Assembly: GCF_017356015.1 (NCBI RefSeq)
Contig: NZ_JAFIQV010000022.1
Span: forward strand, 46,830-110,829
Reading direction: 5' to 3'
Length of the DNA: 64,000 bases
Origin: Azospirillum sp. SYSU D00513
GTDB lineage: Bacteria > Pseudomonadota > Alphaproteobacteria > Azospirillales > Azospirillaceae
The translations under genes and the position numbers were made by a program. The notes beneath the pieces are model-generated. The model saw only the letters and a program-made list of their open reading frames with translations. It had not been told where the DNA came from and did no database searches. This document shows, piece after piece, positions 36,445 to 45,114 of this stretch. Position 1 is the first letter of the stretch, and each line of letters opens with the position of its first letter.

Positions 36445-36951
36445 TCAGGGGGCCTTCGCGGCGGCGGCCAGCCTGTTCTTCACGAGCCAGGTGACGCCGT
36501 GGATCCAGGCGCGGTCGTTGTCGCCGCGGATGTCGGCGACGCCCGTCGCCACCGGCTTGCCGGTCGCGACATCCTCGATCTCCAGAGTGACCGAGAGGAT
36601 CAGCGTGCTGACCTTGTGCACGTAGCCGGTCGCCACGAGCTGCGCCCCGGTCTCCCGCCCGATGTCGATCTCGCAGCCGTTGCAGTTGTGGATGCTGACG
36701 TCGGCCGGCACGGCGTCGGCCGTCTTGGCCGGATCCATCACCTCGTAGCCCGCCTCCGCCAGGCTCCGGCGAAAGGCCTCGCTCGTCCGCTCGATGCGGT
36801 CGGCATGGCCGGGCAGGACGCCCTCGCCGCTGGTGTCCACCAGTTCCATGTCGAAGACCATCGTGCGCGGACCGGCCCAGGCCGCGCCCGCCCACAGGGC
36901 CGAGGCGGCGGCCACGCCCGCGAGGATCGTTCCAAGACCTTTGGCACCCAT
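36445..36951 (-). CDS. exported DUF3280-type protein near xoxF
   Basis: 168 residues with an N-terminal signal sequence (about residues 1-26, ending AAWA). The mature part contains RTMVFDMELVDTSGEG, a CNGC pair of cysteines in IHNCNGCEIDIGRETG, and VTLEIEDVATGKPVATG. I associate it with a family of unknown function frequently linked to PQQ-dependent dehydrogenase genes. The start at 36951 has GGAG at good spacing; the Met at 36960 abuts it. Divergent from the exported gene at 37018. Confidence 0.75.
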   Translation of the reverse strand: MGAKGLGTILAGVAAASALWAGAAWAGPRTMVFDMELVDTSGEGVLPGHADRIERTSEAFRRSLAEAGYEVMDPAKTADAVPADVSIHNCNGCEIDIGRETGAQLVATGYVHKVSTLILSVTLEIEDVATGKPVATGVADIRGDNDRAWIHGVTWLVKNRLAAAAKAP

Positions 36952-37017
36952 GTTCCGCATCTCCGCTCTTCGCAAAATTGGCTGGCCTGACCCTTCCGGC
37001 CACTGCACAATCGGGCC

Positions 37018-37638
37018 ATGAAACAACTTGCCACTCACCTTGCCTTCCGCGTCGCGCTCGGCCTGTTCGCCGCGGGCCTGTGTGGCCCGGCGAACGCGCA
37101 GCCGGCGCATCAGAAGGACCCGGACTGGCCCTGCGTCCAGGTCTTCGTCCCCGAACTGTCGGCGGCCTCCGTCTGGGCCGGCCCGCCGCTCGACGGGCTG
37201 AAGGCGGACTGGCGCTCCGATCCGAAGATCCAGGGGCTGGTGTCCCGCGCGGCGGCCTCATCCTCGCCCGATGCGCTGGAGCCGGAGATCCAGTCCCTGG
37301 CCGAGGGCGCCGGCGCCAACCGCGACGAGACGCTGGCCCTGCTCTTCAAGGGCGTCTACGAGACGTTGAACGAGGAGCGGAGCGAGGCCATCGGCGCGAT
37401 CCGCCGCTACGCCCAGCAGCAACGCGCGGTGCGTGAGCGCATCGCCGCCAATCTCAGGCAGCTCGACGCCCTTCCGCCCGAGGATCCGAAGGCAAAGGGC
37501 CTGTCCGACGCCATCGCCTTCGACCGCCGCGTGCTGAACACCCGGCAGCGCGCCCTTCCCGCCGTCTGCGAGCAGCCGGTCCTGATGGAACAGCGGCTCG
37601 GCACGCTCGCCCGGCTGATCTCCTACCAGCTCCAGTAA
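37018..37638 (+). CDS. exported helical protein of unknown function
   Basis: 206 residues. Signal peptide to about residue 27 (PANAQ). The mature part has a conserved-looking WPCVQVFVPELSAASVWAGP stretch and a second cysteine near the end (ALPAVCEQPVL), possibly a disulfide; the rest is predicted helical. I have seen similar proteins beside xoxF genes but cannot assign a function. It converges with the XoxJ-rhodanese gene (35 nt between stops) and is divergent from the DUF3280 gene, so the pair probably share a promoter region of about 66 nt. Confidence 0.75.
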   Translation: MKQLATHLAFRVALGLFAAGLCGPANAQPAHQKDPDWPCVQVFVPELSAASVWAGPPLDGLKADWRSDPKIQGLVSRAAASSSPDALEPEIQSLAEGAGANRDETLALLFKGVYETLNEERSEAIGAIRRYAQQQRAVRERIAANLRQLDALPPEDPKAKGLSDAIAFDRRVLNTRQRALPAVCEQPVLMEQRLGTLARLISYQLQ

Positions 37639-37672
37639 CCCGCTCCGGCGGTCCCGGCGGGCGGCCCGGCCG

Positions 37673-39001
37673 TCAATGGACCGCCGGGGCCTCCGGCCGG
37701 AGTTCGGCAAGGGAGTGCCCCGCCTCTTCCCAGCCGCCGATCCCATCGCGGAACCATTTGACGTTGCCGTAACCCCAGTCGACCGCGCGCTTGGCCGCGT
37801 TCCAGGACATCCAGCAGTCGGGCTTGCAGAAGAACACCACCGGCTTCGAACGGTCGCCGCCGGTGAGCCGTTCCAGGTTGGCGCGGAAATAGCCCTCCTG
37901 CTCCGCCGAGAGCGCGCCATGCCCGATGTTGGGCAGCCAATGCGCGCCGGGAATGCTGAGATGCGGCTTCGGCACCCATTTGGTGCCCTCGGCGAGGCCC
38001 TCCGGCTTCGGCGGGTTCGGCAGCACGTCGAGCAGGAGGGCGCCCTCCTTCGCGAGCGCTTCGACGCGCTCGGCCGTCACCGTCTCCGCCCCGCGCAGGC
38101 CGGCCGGAGTGGGCGACTGGTAGCCGTCCATGCGGTAGCCGTCCGGCTCGGGGACCGCGAGGGAGGCGGCCTTGATGGTGCCGTCCGCGTTCACCAGCGG
38201 CACGCCGTATTCGGTCAGGATGCGCTCGATGTCCGGGCGGCGGCGCTCGATGAACTCGTTCAGCCAGTGCTTCCAGTCCGGCTCGTCCGGGCGGATGCCC
38301 ATGGAGATCATGTAGTGAAGCCGGGCGAACCGGTTCTCGGGCAGGGGCACGACCGTCAGCGGCACCTTCTGGCGCGTGGCGAAATAGCCGGCGATGGGTC
38401 CCCAGATCACGGCGGCGTCCGTCTCGCCGTTGGCGACGTCGGCGACCGCCTGCTCGGCCGGATGGTTGACGCGGGTATCGGTGTTGAGCTGGTAGGGAAC
38501 GATCTGCAGGATCGCCGCGCGCAGCAGCGCCGCCGCCGGCGGCGTCTTCTCGATCACGCCGATCCGCGCCTTGCGCAGCAGCGGGTCCGACAGGTCCTTC
38601 GCCTTGATCGGCGAGTTCGTCCGGTAGATCAGCGAATAGGTCGAGCGGTAATAGGGATTGCTGTTCTGCATCAGCTCTTCGCCGACCGCCGTGCCCATCA
38701 CGAGGTCGCACCGGCGCGCGCCCAGCGTGTTGCGGACGAAGCCGAAGGTCTGCGGAGCCCAGGTGTAGCTGATGGGGATCTTGAGTTCGTCCGCGATCAG
38801 CTGTGCGATGCGGTTCTCGAACCCCTCGCCGCGCTCGTTGGAATAGGGAAGCAGGTTGGGGTCGGCGCAGACGCGCAGGACGTCCTGCGGGATCCCCTCG
38901 CCCGCCCCCGCGGTGGCGGCGGAAACGGTCCCTGCGGAACCGACGGTGGCGGCGCCCGCCAGCAGCATCGCCGACAGGACGAGTATGGATGGGCGTGTCA
39001 T
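37673..39001 (-). CDS. XoxJ/MxaJ-like binding protein fused to a CXXCW rhodanese domain
   Basis: 442 residues, exported (signal to ~residue 28). Residues ~40-285 are a periplasmic solute-binding fold of the MxaJ/XoxJ type (LRVCADPNLLPYSNERGEGF, GARRCDLVMGTAVG, VIWGPIAGYFA). Residues ~305-430 are a rhodanese-like domain with C392-K-P-D-C396-W397 (FFCKPDCWMSWNAAKRA), the motif of the PQQ-dependent catabolism-associated family. The two are usually separate genes. XoxJ is thought to help activate XoxF. It is third in xoxF-xoxG-this gene, 113 nt after xoxG. GGGGG precedes the ATG. Confidence 0.88.
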   Translation of the reverse strand: MTRPSILVLSAMLLAGAATVGSAGTVSAATAGAGEGIPQDVLRVCADPNLLPYSNERGEGFENRIAQLIADELKIPISYTWAPQTFGFVRNTLGARRCDLVMGTAVGEELMQNSNPYYRSTYSLIYRTNSPIKAKDLSDPLLRKARIGVIEKTPPAAALLRAAILQIVPYQLNTDTRVNHPAEQAVADVANGETDAAVIWGPIAGYFATRQKVPLTVVPLPENRFARLHYMISMGIRPDEPDWKHWLNEFIERRRPDIERILTEYGVPLVNADGTIKAASLAVPEPDGYRMDGYQSPTPAGLRGAETVTAERVEALAKEGALLLDVLPNPPKPEGLAEGTKWVPKPHLSIPGAHWLPNIGHGALSAEQEGYFRANLERLTGGDRSKPVVFFCKPDCWMSWNAAKRAVDWGYGNVKWFRDGIGGWEEAGHSLAELRPEAPAVH

Positions 39002-39114
39002 GTGGCCCCCTTGGCGCCGGGTCCCCGGACTGGGGACGGGTCCGGGACCGGGGGTCGCGCCGGTCCCGGCGAACGGGTTCCGGACGGCCCCGGGGGGCCG
39101 TCCGGATAAGCGCA

Positions 39115-39618
39115 TCAGGACTTGAACCGCTCCGGGCGGCCGCGGCCGATCTTCTCGTCGGAGCGGGCCTTGAGGTAGCGGTAGATGTCGCCGAGGTGGT
39201 TCATCACGTTCGGGTCGGTGCCAAAGGCCGGCATCACGCTGGCGCCGTTGGCGCGGCCGTTGGTGACCGTGTCGGTGAAGGCCCAGTAATCCATCCGCTT
39301 CAGGGAGTCGACCAGCGCGGGCGCGAAGGTCGAGCCGGCGCCGTCGGGGCCGTGGCAGACGTGGCAGGTCGCCGAATAGCGGCGATAGCCGTTGTAGGTG
39401 CCCTTATCGACCTTGCCGTCCTTGACGATGTACTGCGGCACGCCGTCGGCATCGACCAGATCCTCCTCCTCGCCAGCCGCGGGCTGGGCCTGGGCGGTCT
39501 GGTCGGCGGCCGGCTTGGTCTCCTCGGCGTGGGCGGACGGCTGCATCGTCACGGCGCCGGCGGAAAGGACGATGGCGAAGCTTGCGATGGTGAGAAGCTT
39601 CAAGTGGTGAGAAAGCAT
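39115..39618 (-). CDS. xoxG: XoxG, cytochrome c electron acceptor of XoxF
   Basis: 167 residues with a signal peptide ending near SAHA (residue ~31), followed by an acidic linker. One heme site, C85-H-V-C88-H89, and a likely Met ligand in GASVMPAFG. The family (c-553I / cytochrome cL-like, XoxG) takes electrons from lanthanide methanol dehydrogenase in the periplasm. It is directly downstream of xoxF in the same direction, separated by 158 nt with a hairpin. GAGGAG lies ~8 nt before the ATG. Confidence 0.92.
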   Translation of the reverse strand: MLSHHLKLLTIASFAIVLSAGAVTMQPSAHAEETKPAADQTAQAQPAAGEEEDLVDADGVPQYIVKDGKVDKGTYNGYRRYSATCHVCHGPDGAGSTFAPALVDSLKRMDYWAFTDTVTNGRANGASVMPAFGTDPNVMNHLGDIYRYLKARSDEKIGRGRPERFKS

Positions 39619-39715
39619 GTAGGCGTCTCCTCGCGCGCACAAAAGGGGACCCGTCCATCGGGTGTCCCCGCGCGCACCATGTCTGCGCGTTGCTGTTGAT
39701 GATATCCCGGCAGAA

Positions 39716-39748
39716 ATGGGCGCCGACGCGGGTTGCATCGGCGCCCAT
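39716..39748 (-). terminator. hairpin between xoxF and xoxG
   Basis: Perfect 11-bp stem ATGGGCGCCGA (39716-39726) with TCGGCGCCCAT (39738-39748); on the minus strand TTTCTG follows. It starts 28 nt after the xoxF stop. Because xoxG follows, it may be a partial terminator or an mRNA-stabilising element that sets xoxF above xoxG expression. Confidence 0.7.
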
Positions 39749-39776
39749 CCAGTCCGGTTCGGTCAGGGGACCGGGA

Positions 39777-41588
39777 TTACTTGGACGGCACTTCGAAGAC
39801 CGTCAGCACGCCACCCAGCTGGGTGTAGTCGCCGAGGCTGGAGTGCGCGCCCACGGCGCCGAGGCCGTCGGTCGAGTTGGTCAGGCCAGCGGCCAGACCG
39901 ATGCCCGCCCAGCCGCCGATGCCCGACAGCACGGCGACGTACTGCTTGCCCTTGTGCTGGTAGGTGTTGACGTTGCCGATGATGCCCGACGGGGTCTTGA
40001 AGGAGTACAGCTCCTTGCCGTCCTTCAGGTCGAAGGCCTTCAGGTAACCCTCGAGCGTGCCGTAGAAGCCAACGCCGCCGGCGGTGGTGAGCGCACCGCT
40101 CCAGACCGCGAACTGCTCGGGCTTCGACCACACGATCTTGCCGGCCGCCGCGTCATAGGCGATGAAGTTGCCCATGCCGCCGTGCGACTCCGGCGCCGGG
40201 TACATGCTCAGCGTCGCGCCGACGTAGGGCTGGCCCGCCGAATACGAGACCTCGAACGGCTCGTAGTCCATGCAGATGTGGTTCGTCGGAACGTAGAACA
40301 GGCCGGTCTGCGGCGAGAAGGAGGCCGGCTGCTGGTCCTTGCTGCCGAGCGCCGCCGGGCAGATGCCCTGGCTGTTGGTGTCCTCGCCGTTGGCGAAGGT
40401 GCTGAACTTCTCGACGGTCTGCGGACGGCCCGTCTTCATGTCCACGCCGGTCGCCCAGTTGACCTTCGGGTCGAACTTGGCGGCCTTCAGCAGCTCGCCG
40501 TTGGTGCGGTCGATCGTGTAGGCGAAGCCGTTGCGGTCGAAGTTGACGAGAACCTTGCGCTGCTTGCCGTCGATGTTGATGTCGGCGAGGATGTTCTCGT
40601 TGACGCCGTCGTAGTCCCACTCGTCGAAGGGCGTCTTCTGGTAGACCCACTTGGCCTCGCCGGTGTCCGGGTCACGGGCGAAGATGGTCATCGACCACTT
40701 GTTGTCGGCCGGCTTGCCGTCCTTGGTGCGCTGGGTCGGGTTCCAGGTGCCGGGGTTGCCGGTGCCGTAGTAGATCAGGTCCAGTTCGGGGTCGTAGGTG
40801 GTCCAGCCCCACGTGGTGCCGCCGCCGAGCTTCCAGCCGTCGTTCGGCCAGGTCTTCACGCCCAGGTCCGCCTCGCCGATCGGCTTGCCGAGCATCAGCG
40901 TCTTGGACGGATCGATCATCACGTCCTTGTCGGGGCCGGTCGACATGGCGCGCCAGGCCATCTTGCCGGTGTTGATATCGTAGGCCGTCAGGTGGCCGCG
41001 GACACCGAACTCACCGCCGGAGATGCCGACCAGGACCTTGTCCTTCACCACCAGCGGGGCGGCGGTCATGGTCTCGCCCTTGGAGATGTCGCCGTTCGAC
41101 GTCTTCCAGAGGACCTTGCCGTTCTCGGCGTCGAGCGCCACGAGGTTGTTGTCGGCCTGGGCCAGGAAGACCTTGCCGTCGGCGACCGCGACGCCGCGGT
41201 TGACCGTGTCGCAGCACATCACCGGGATGGCGGCGGCGTCCTGCTTCGGCTCATACTTCCACTTGACCCGGCCCCTGTCGTTCAGGTCGAGCGCGTACAC
41301 CGTGTTGGGGAACGGCGTGTGGATGAACATGGTGTCGCCGATCACGATCGGCCCGCCCTCGTGACCGCGCAGGACGCCGGTGGAGAAGCTCCAGGCGACG
41401 CGCAGGTCCTTGACGTTGTCGCGGGTGATCTGGTTCAGCGTGCTGTAGCGCTGGCCGGCATAGTCGCCGAGCTGGAGCGCCCAGTTGTTCGGATCCTTCT
41501 GATTCTTCAGAACACTGTCGTTCGCGTAGGCGGTCGTCGCCGCGCACATGGCGGCGGTAACCAGGAGACTCCGCAGAAACGGCTTCAT
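39777..41588 (-). CDS. xoxF: lanthanide-dependent PQQ methanol dehydrogenase XoxF
   Basis: 603-residue periplasmic quinoprotein oxidising methanol (and often formaldehyde). Signal peptide to about residue 22. Diagnostic residues: adjacent Cys125-Cys126 (PVMCCDTVN), metal ligands Glu193 (SGGEFG) and Asn278 (GTGNPG), catalytic Asp325 and the extra Asp327 in WDYDGVN; MxaF has Ala at the last position, so this protein is the lanthanide-using type. Sequence style suits the XoxF5 clade, to be confirmed by phylogeny. ATG at 41588 follows GGGAGGA. No mxaF/mxaI is present in the window. Confidence 0.97.
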   Translation of the reverse strand: MKPFLRSLLVTAAMCAATTAYANDSVLKNQKDPNNWALQLGDYAGQRYSTLNQITRDNVKDLRVAWSFSTGVLRGHEGGPIVIGDTMFIHTPFPNTVYALDLNDRGRVKWKYEPKQDAAAIPVMCCDTVNRGVAVADGKVFLAQADNNLVALDAENGKVLWKTSNGDISKGETMTAAPLVVKDKVLVGISGGEFGVRGHLTAYDINTGKMAWRAMSTGPDKDVMIDPSKTLMLGKPIGEADLGVKTWPNDGWKLGGGTTWGWTTYDPELDLIYYGTGNPGTWNPTQRTKDGKPADNKWSMTIFARDPDTGEAKWVYQKTPFDEWDYDGVNENILADINIDGKQRKVLVNFDRNGFAYTIDRTNGELLKAAKFDPKVNWATGVDMKTGRPQTVEKFSTFANGEDTNSQGICPAALGSKDQQPASFSPQTGLFYVPTNHICMDYEPFEVSYSAGQPYVGATLSMYPAPESHGGMGNFIAYDAAAGKIVWSKPEQFAVWSGALTTAGGVGFYGTLEGYLKAFDLKDGKELYSFKTPSGIIGNVNTYQHKGKQYVAVLSGIGGWAGIGLAAGLTNSTDGLGAVGAHSSLGDYTQLGGVLTVFEVPSK

Positions 41589-42175
41589 CACGCTTCCTCC
41601 CATATCTTTCTATCGCGCTTCGCAAGGGTCGCAGGCGAAAAGGCCGGAAGCCTCTTACCGAAAGACCATCGAGCGTCACCGGCACCGACCAGCGTCAGCG
41701 GTTCATGCCCGGACACTGAAGACAGACCCTACAATTTGTTTGTGTCTCCAACAAGCTCGGCGTGCGCATAGACGACCCGCCATTGGGCATAGTACGCTTA
41801 TGACGTAAGGCCGGCTTTTTTGCCTTTTTGCGCCAAAAATGGTCGTTTTTTGAGCAGAAACCGGTGCCGAAAGGACCTTATGATACGAAAGTAGCGCCTG
41901 CCGACCTCAAGCTGTCCCTTACGGGAAGGACAAGCGGCCCTTTGCCCCAGGGCGGCCGGGCGCGGCGCGATGCCGCACCCTTCCCGGCCACCCCGAGGCG
42001 GCATCCGGCTGTGGAAACCACGGTGTTTCCCCGCCCGCCCAGCGGAATCCAGACCGTTTGGATCCGTCCTCGCTCCGCTTTGAGAACAATTCGTGCTTGT
42101 GCTCACCCGCCGCCCCATATCATCATGCGCAAAAATGCCTGCACGGGCAGGCGTGCATTATGGGAGGAAGTGCTT
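41589..42175. other. 587-nt intergenic region, xoxF promoter region
   Basis: Divergent spacer between xoxF and the gene at 42176. Contains AT-rich stretches (~41800-41860 with several T-runs) and, on the minus strand ~41760-41705, a segment TTGTTGGAGACACAAAC followed by TTGTAGGGT that could be a promoter for xoxF, though the -10 match is poor. A GC hairpin GCCTGCACGGGCAGGC lies at 42137-42152. Open frames crossing the region look non-coding. Confidence 0.45.
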
Positions 42176-42619
42176 ATGAGTCTCTTGCAGCGCGCAACGA
42201 CGTTCATCCGCCAGGTCTTGGGCGGCGGCGCGCCGGCGGCCGGCAGCAGCCCGAACGTGACCCCCTTCCCGGCAAGCCGCCCCGACGGCAACGGCGCCGC
42301 CACGGCCGCCCGCGCTCCGGCGGCCCCGGCGCAGCAGAGCCGTCCGGCCGCCGCCGGTTCGTCCAGCCTCGCCGAGAAGTTCGTGCGCGACAACCGCGCC
42401 CTCTTCTCCGAACTCTTCCTCGACGGATCGGGCCAGGTCCGCGGTACGGTGCAGGGCACCGCGCTCGACCGCGCCTTCACCTCCGGCAAGGCCGGAAACC
42501 TGTCGCCGCAGGCCTTCCGCATGGCGGTCGTCGGCTGCCAGCTCGGCTCCTGCCCCAACGACGGCGTCGTCCTGAGCAAGACGGGCACGGAGGTTCTGTC
42601 CCGCGTGCTCGGCCGCTGA
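42176..42619 (+). CDS. hypothetical protein with disordered linker
   Basis: 147 residues. Starts MSLLQRATTFIRQ, then a Pro/Ala/Ser-rich low-complexity stretch (~20-65), then a compact C-terminal domain (LAEKFVRDNRALFSELFLDG ... FRMAVVGCQLGSCPNDG) with two cysteines. No signal peptide. I do not recognise it. GGGAGGA is 8 nt upstream, giving a confident start; a composite terminator follows at 42650. Confidence 0.7.
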   Translation: MSLLQRATTFIRQVLGGGAPAAGSSPNVTPFPASRPDGNGAATAARAPAAPAQQSRPAAAGSSSLAEKFVRDNRALFSELFLDGSGQVRGTVQGTALDRAFTSGKAGNLSPQAFRMAVVGCQLGSCPNDGVVLSKTGTEVLSRVLGR

Positions 42620-42649
42620 CGCGCGTCCGTTTCTGACCACCGGTCACCC

Positions 42650-42697
42650 CTGCGGGGCGGCGCTATCCGGGTTCGCCCGGACGGCGCCGCCCCGCAG
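42650..42697 (+). terminator. composite terminator hairpin
   Basis: Perfect 14-bp outer stem (42650-42663 with 42684-42697) holding an inner CCGGG/CCCGG stem with a TTCG tetraloop (42667-42680); followed by CCGTTTCC. Confidence 0.8.
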
Positions 42698-42858
42698 CCG
42701 TTTCCGGAACACCCCATTGCGGGTTCCTCCGGCGCCGGCCGGCTCAGGCGGCCCCGACCAAGCCCTTGCAATGCCGTCCCTTTGATCGGACTCTGTACAG
42801 CCCTCCGTTCCGCGCTCCCGGCGCGGGCCGGACAAGCCTTCCCGACGGTGGCCACATC

Positions 42859-44073
42859 ATGCAGACACAGACCGACAGCCCCGCATCGCCCCAGCACGCC
42901 TCCTCCGCCCCCGTGGCGTCCGCGGTCCGCGACCCCGGCCCGGGCGTCCGGCGCGGCTGGACCGACGAGACCGATCCGGTGCGCGCGGCGGAGGCGCTGG
43001 CGCGGACGGCGGGCGGTGCCGACGTCGAGGCGGTCCTCATCTTCTGCTCGCCCGACTATGACCCGGAGGCGCTGGCCTCGGCCCTGCGCTCCTCCTTCGG
43101 CGAGACGCCGCTCTTCGGCTGCACCACGGCGGGCGAGGTCGCCCCGGTCGGCTACACGAGCCATTCCATCACGGCTGTCGGTTTCCCGCGCGGCGCCTTC
43201 ACGGTGAAGAGCGCGCTGATCGACCAGCTCTCCAACTTCGAACTCGCCAACAGCCGCGACCTCGTCCATTCCCTGCTGGGGGAGGCCTGGACGGCGTCGC
43301 CCAGCCCGTCGCGCCTGGGCGAGAACAGCTTCGCCATCATGCTGGTGGACGGGATGAGCCGGAAGGAGGAGATGCTCGTCAGCGCGCTCTACGCCGAGCT
43401 GGGCAGCATCCCGCTCGTGGGCGGCTCGGCCGGCGACAGCCTGGGCTTCGAGCGTTCCCTCGTGCTGTGCAACGGCCGGTTCCACACCAACGCGGCACTC
43501 GTCCTGCTGGTCGGCACCACGCGCCCGTTCCATGTCTTCCAGACCCAGCACTTCACCCCGACCGGGACGAAGATGGTCATCACCTCGGCCGACCCGAGCC
43601 GCCGCCTCGTCCGGGAAATCAACGCGGAACCCGCGGCCGACGAATACGCGCGGCTCGTCGGAGTCGGCCGTGACGAGCTGTGCCCGGCGGTGTTCGCGAG
43701 CCATCCCGTCCTCGTCCGCGTCGGCGGAAATCACTATGTGCGCTCGATCCAGAAGGTCGAGGAGGACGGCGGCCTGATCTTCTACTGCGCCATCGACGAA
43801 GGGGTGGTCCTCACCGCCGGCAACAGCATCGACATCGCCGCCAATCTCGAAGCCCAACTCCAGTCGCTGCACGAAGACGTGGGCGAGCCCGACATCGTGC
43901 TCGCCTTCGACTGCGTCCTTCGCCGACTCGAAATCGAGCACCGGCAACTGAACCGGCAGATCTCCGACATTCTCGTCCGCCACGGTGTCCTCGGCTTCAA
44001 CACCTATGGCGAGCAGTTCAACAACATGCACACGAGCCAGACACTGACCGGCATCGCCATCGGCAAGGCGTGA
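42859..44073 (+). CDS. FIST-domain sensor protein
   Basis: 404 residues, cytosolic. FIST-N domain about residues 60-230 (LFGCTTAGEVAPVGY is its glycine-rich signature) and FIST-C about 240-390 (PAVFASHPVLVRVGG, VLGFNTYGEQFNNMHTSQT). FIST proteins bind small ligands; some (NosP) bind heme and sense nitric oxide with a partner kinase, but no kinase is adjacent here. The Met at 42859 is used; upstream in-frame sequence looks non-coding and the ribosome site is weak. Confidence 0.9.
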   Translation: MQTQTDSPASPQHASSAPVASAVRDPGPGVRRGWTDETDPVRAAEALARTAGGADVEAVLIFCSPDYDPEALASALRSSFGETPLFGCTTAGEVAPVGYTSHSITAVGFPRGAFTVKSALIDQLSNFELANSRDLVHSLLGEAWTASPSPSRLGENSFAIMLVDGMSRKEEMLVSALYAELGSIPLVGGSAGDSLGFERSLVLCNGRFHTNAALVLLVGTTRPFHVFQTQHFTPTGTKMVITSADPSRRLVREINAEPAADEYARLVGVGRDELCPAVFASHPVLVRVGGNHYVRSIQKVEEDGGLIFYCAIDEGVVLTAGNSIDIAANLEAQLQSLHEDVGEPDIVLAFDCVLRRLEIEHRQLNRQISDILVRHGVLGFNTYGEQFNNMHTSQTLTGIAIGKA

Positions 44074-44191
44074 GCCGCGGTCCGGCTTGGCGCCTGTCAA
44101 GCCGGACAATCATGGATATTCGTGCGCGAGACTTGGCGGACGCCTATTTGCCGGATTCACAAAGCGCCGTGCGCACGCTATATTTGGCGGC

Positions 44192-44632
44192 ATGTTCACT
44201 TCGCTGCGCGATATGCAGTTGCCTCCCTTCGATCGACCCGACTCCGGCGCCCACCGCTCCGGCCGGAACGCTCATCCCATCGAGACCGGCCACCGCTGTG
44301 AGCGCTGCGCGCGCCCGCACAACCGGCAGGTGCGCTGCCTGCCGGACGGCCGCTGGTTCGACGGGGAAGGCGGGACCTGGCGGGACGCCCAGGGTGTCCA
44401 GGCGCCCTGGCCGGACATCGTCGATTACAGCCATGTCCAGCATCTGAAGGTGGTCCTCGCGGCGAGTCTCCGGCAAAGCGCCCTCGATGACACGGGCGCC
44501 GCCGTGAATCTGATCCTCTGCCAAAGATGCCGCCCTTTGCACCGGCGTGAGGAACACCGCCGTCATTCGCGCATTACTGCATTCAAGAGAAAAGCTTTGG
44601 GCGATTTGTTCCAGGGTTCCTATCCGGCCTGA
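44192..44632 (+). CDS. HNH-like zinc protein with degraded catalytic core
   Basis: 146 residues. An N-terminal zinc-knuckle-like HRCERCARPHNRQVRC and a C-terminal LILCQRCRPLHRREEHRRHS followed by KRKALGDLF. The arrangement matches a family of small HNH endonuclease-like proteins known to me from Alphaproteobacteria, whose core normally reads AH-x-DH...N-L-x-x-LCQRCH-x-x-HD. Here the first histidines are replaced (LAASLRQSALDD) and CQRCH is CQRCR, so nuclease activity is doubtful. Start uncertain: Met at 44192 or 44213, no strong ribosome site. Confidence 0.65.
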   Translation: MFTSLRDMQLPPFDRPDSGAHRSGRNAHPIETGHRCERCARPHNRQVRCLPDGRWFDGEGGTWRDAQGVQAPWPDIVDYSHVQHLKVVLAASLRQSALDDTGAAVNLILCQRCRPLHRREEHRRHSRITAFKRKALGDLFQGSYPA

Positions 44633-44706
44633 CGAGGCAGGAGAAGACCCGGAAGAAGCGCAGTCCAGAGCGCCTCGAATCGACAAGAACCAATCGAGAG
44701 TTACAG

Positions 44707-45114
44707 ATGAGTTACTCTTTCGGCAGGCTCCAGGGCCTGCAGCGGCACGCACGCACGCCGGCCGGCAGCCGCCGGAACGGCGATCCGGTGGCGGTGGCGC
44801 TCGATCTTCTGTCCGACCAGCGGCACCGGGACGCGGTCCTGCGCGCCGTCGAGAGCCGCGTCCGGGCCGACGCGGCCGAGCGCCGCTATTTCGCCGCGGC
44901 CGGAGGCCGCGTCCATGGCCTGAGCGGCCAGGCGGCCCTGTTGCAGGCCGTGAAGAACTACCTCGGCGACCTCGCGCGGCCCGACGGCGCCGACCGCACG
45001 GCAACCCTGGCGCACATCGCCGCCTCCGTCGCGGAAATCACCGGCCTCCGGCCCCACGAATCAACCGCCGATCCTTTCGCCGCTGCCGAAGCGCTCTTCC
45101 GGAAACCTGCCTGA
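44707..45114 (+). CDS. hypothetical protein
   Basis: 135 residues, mostly helical and rich in Ala/Arg, without signal peptide, membrane segment or recognised motif. The middle (VALDLLSDQRHRDAVLRAVE, then ALLQAVKNYLGDLAR) looks folded and has normal codon use. A modest GAGAG ribosome site precedes it. It is 74 nt downstream of the HNH-like gene, possibly same transcript. Confidence 0.6.
   Translation: MSYSFGRLQGLQRHARTPAGSRRNGDPVAVALDLLSDQRHRDAVLRAVESRVRADAAERRYFAAAGGRVHGLSGQAALLQAVKNYLGDLARPDGADRTATLAHIAASVAEITGLRPHESTADPFAAAEALFRKPA

Noticed and set aside
32966..36625. 1219-codon open frame on the plus strand
   Set aside because: It lies antisense to the cofactor operon, whose five genes have clear families and coupled starts; it exists only because high GC removes stop codons. 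Composition is Arg/Gly-rich with no domain.
41798..42118. 106-codon minus-strand frame upstream of xoxF
   Set aside because: No ribosome site; Ser/Arg-rich composition; lies in what must be the xoxF promoter region.
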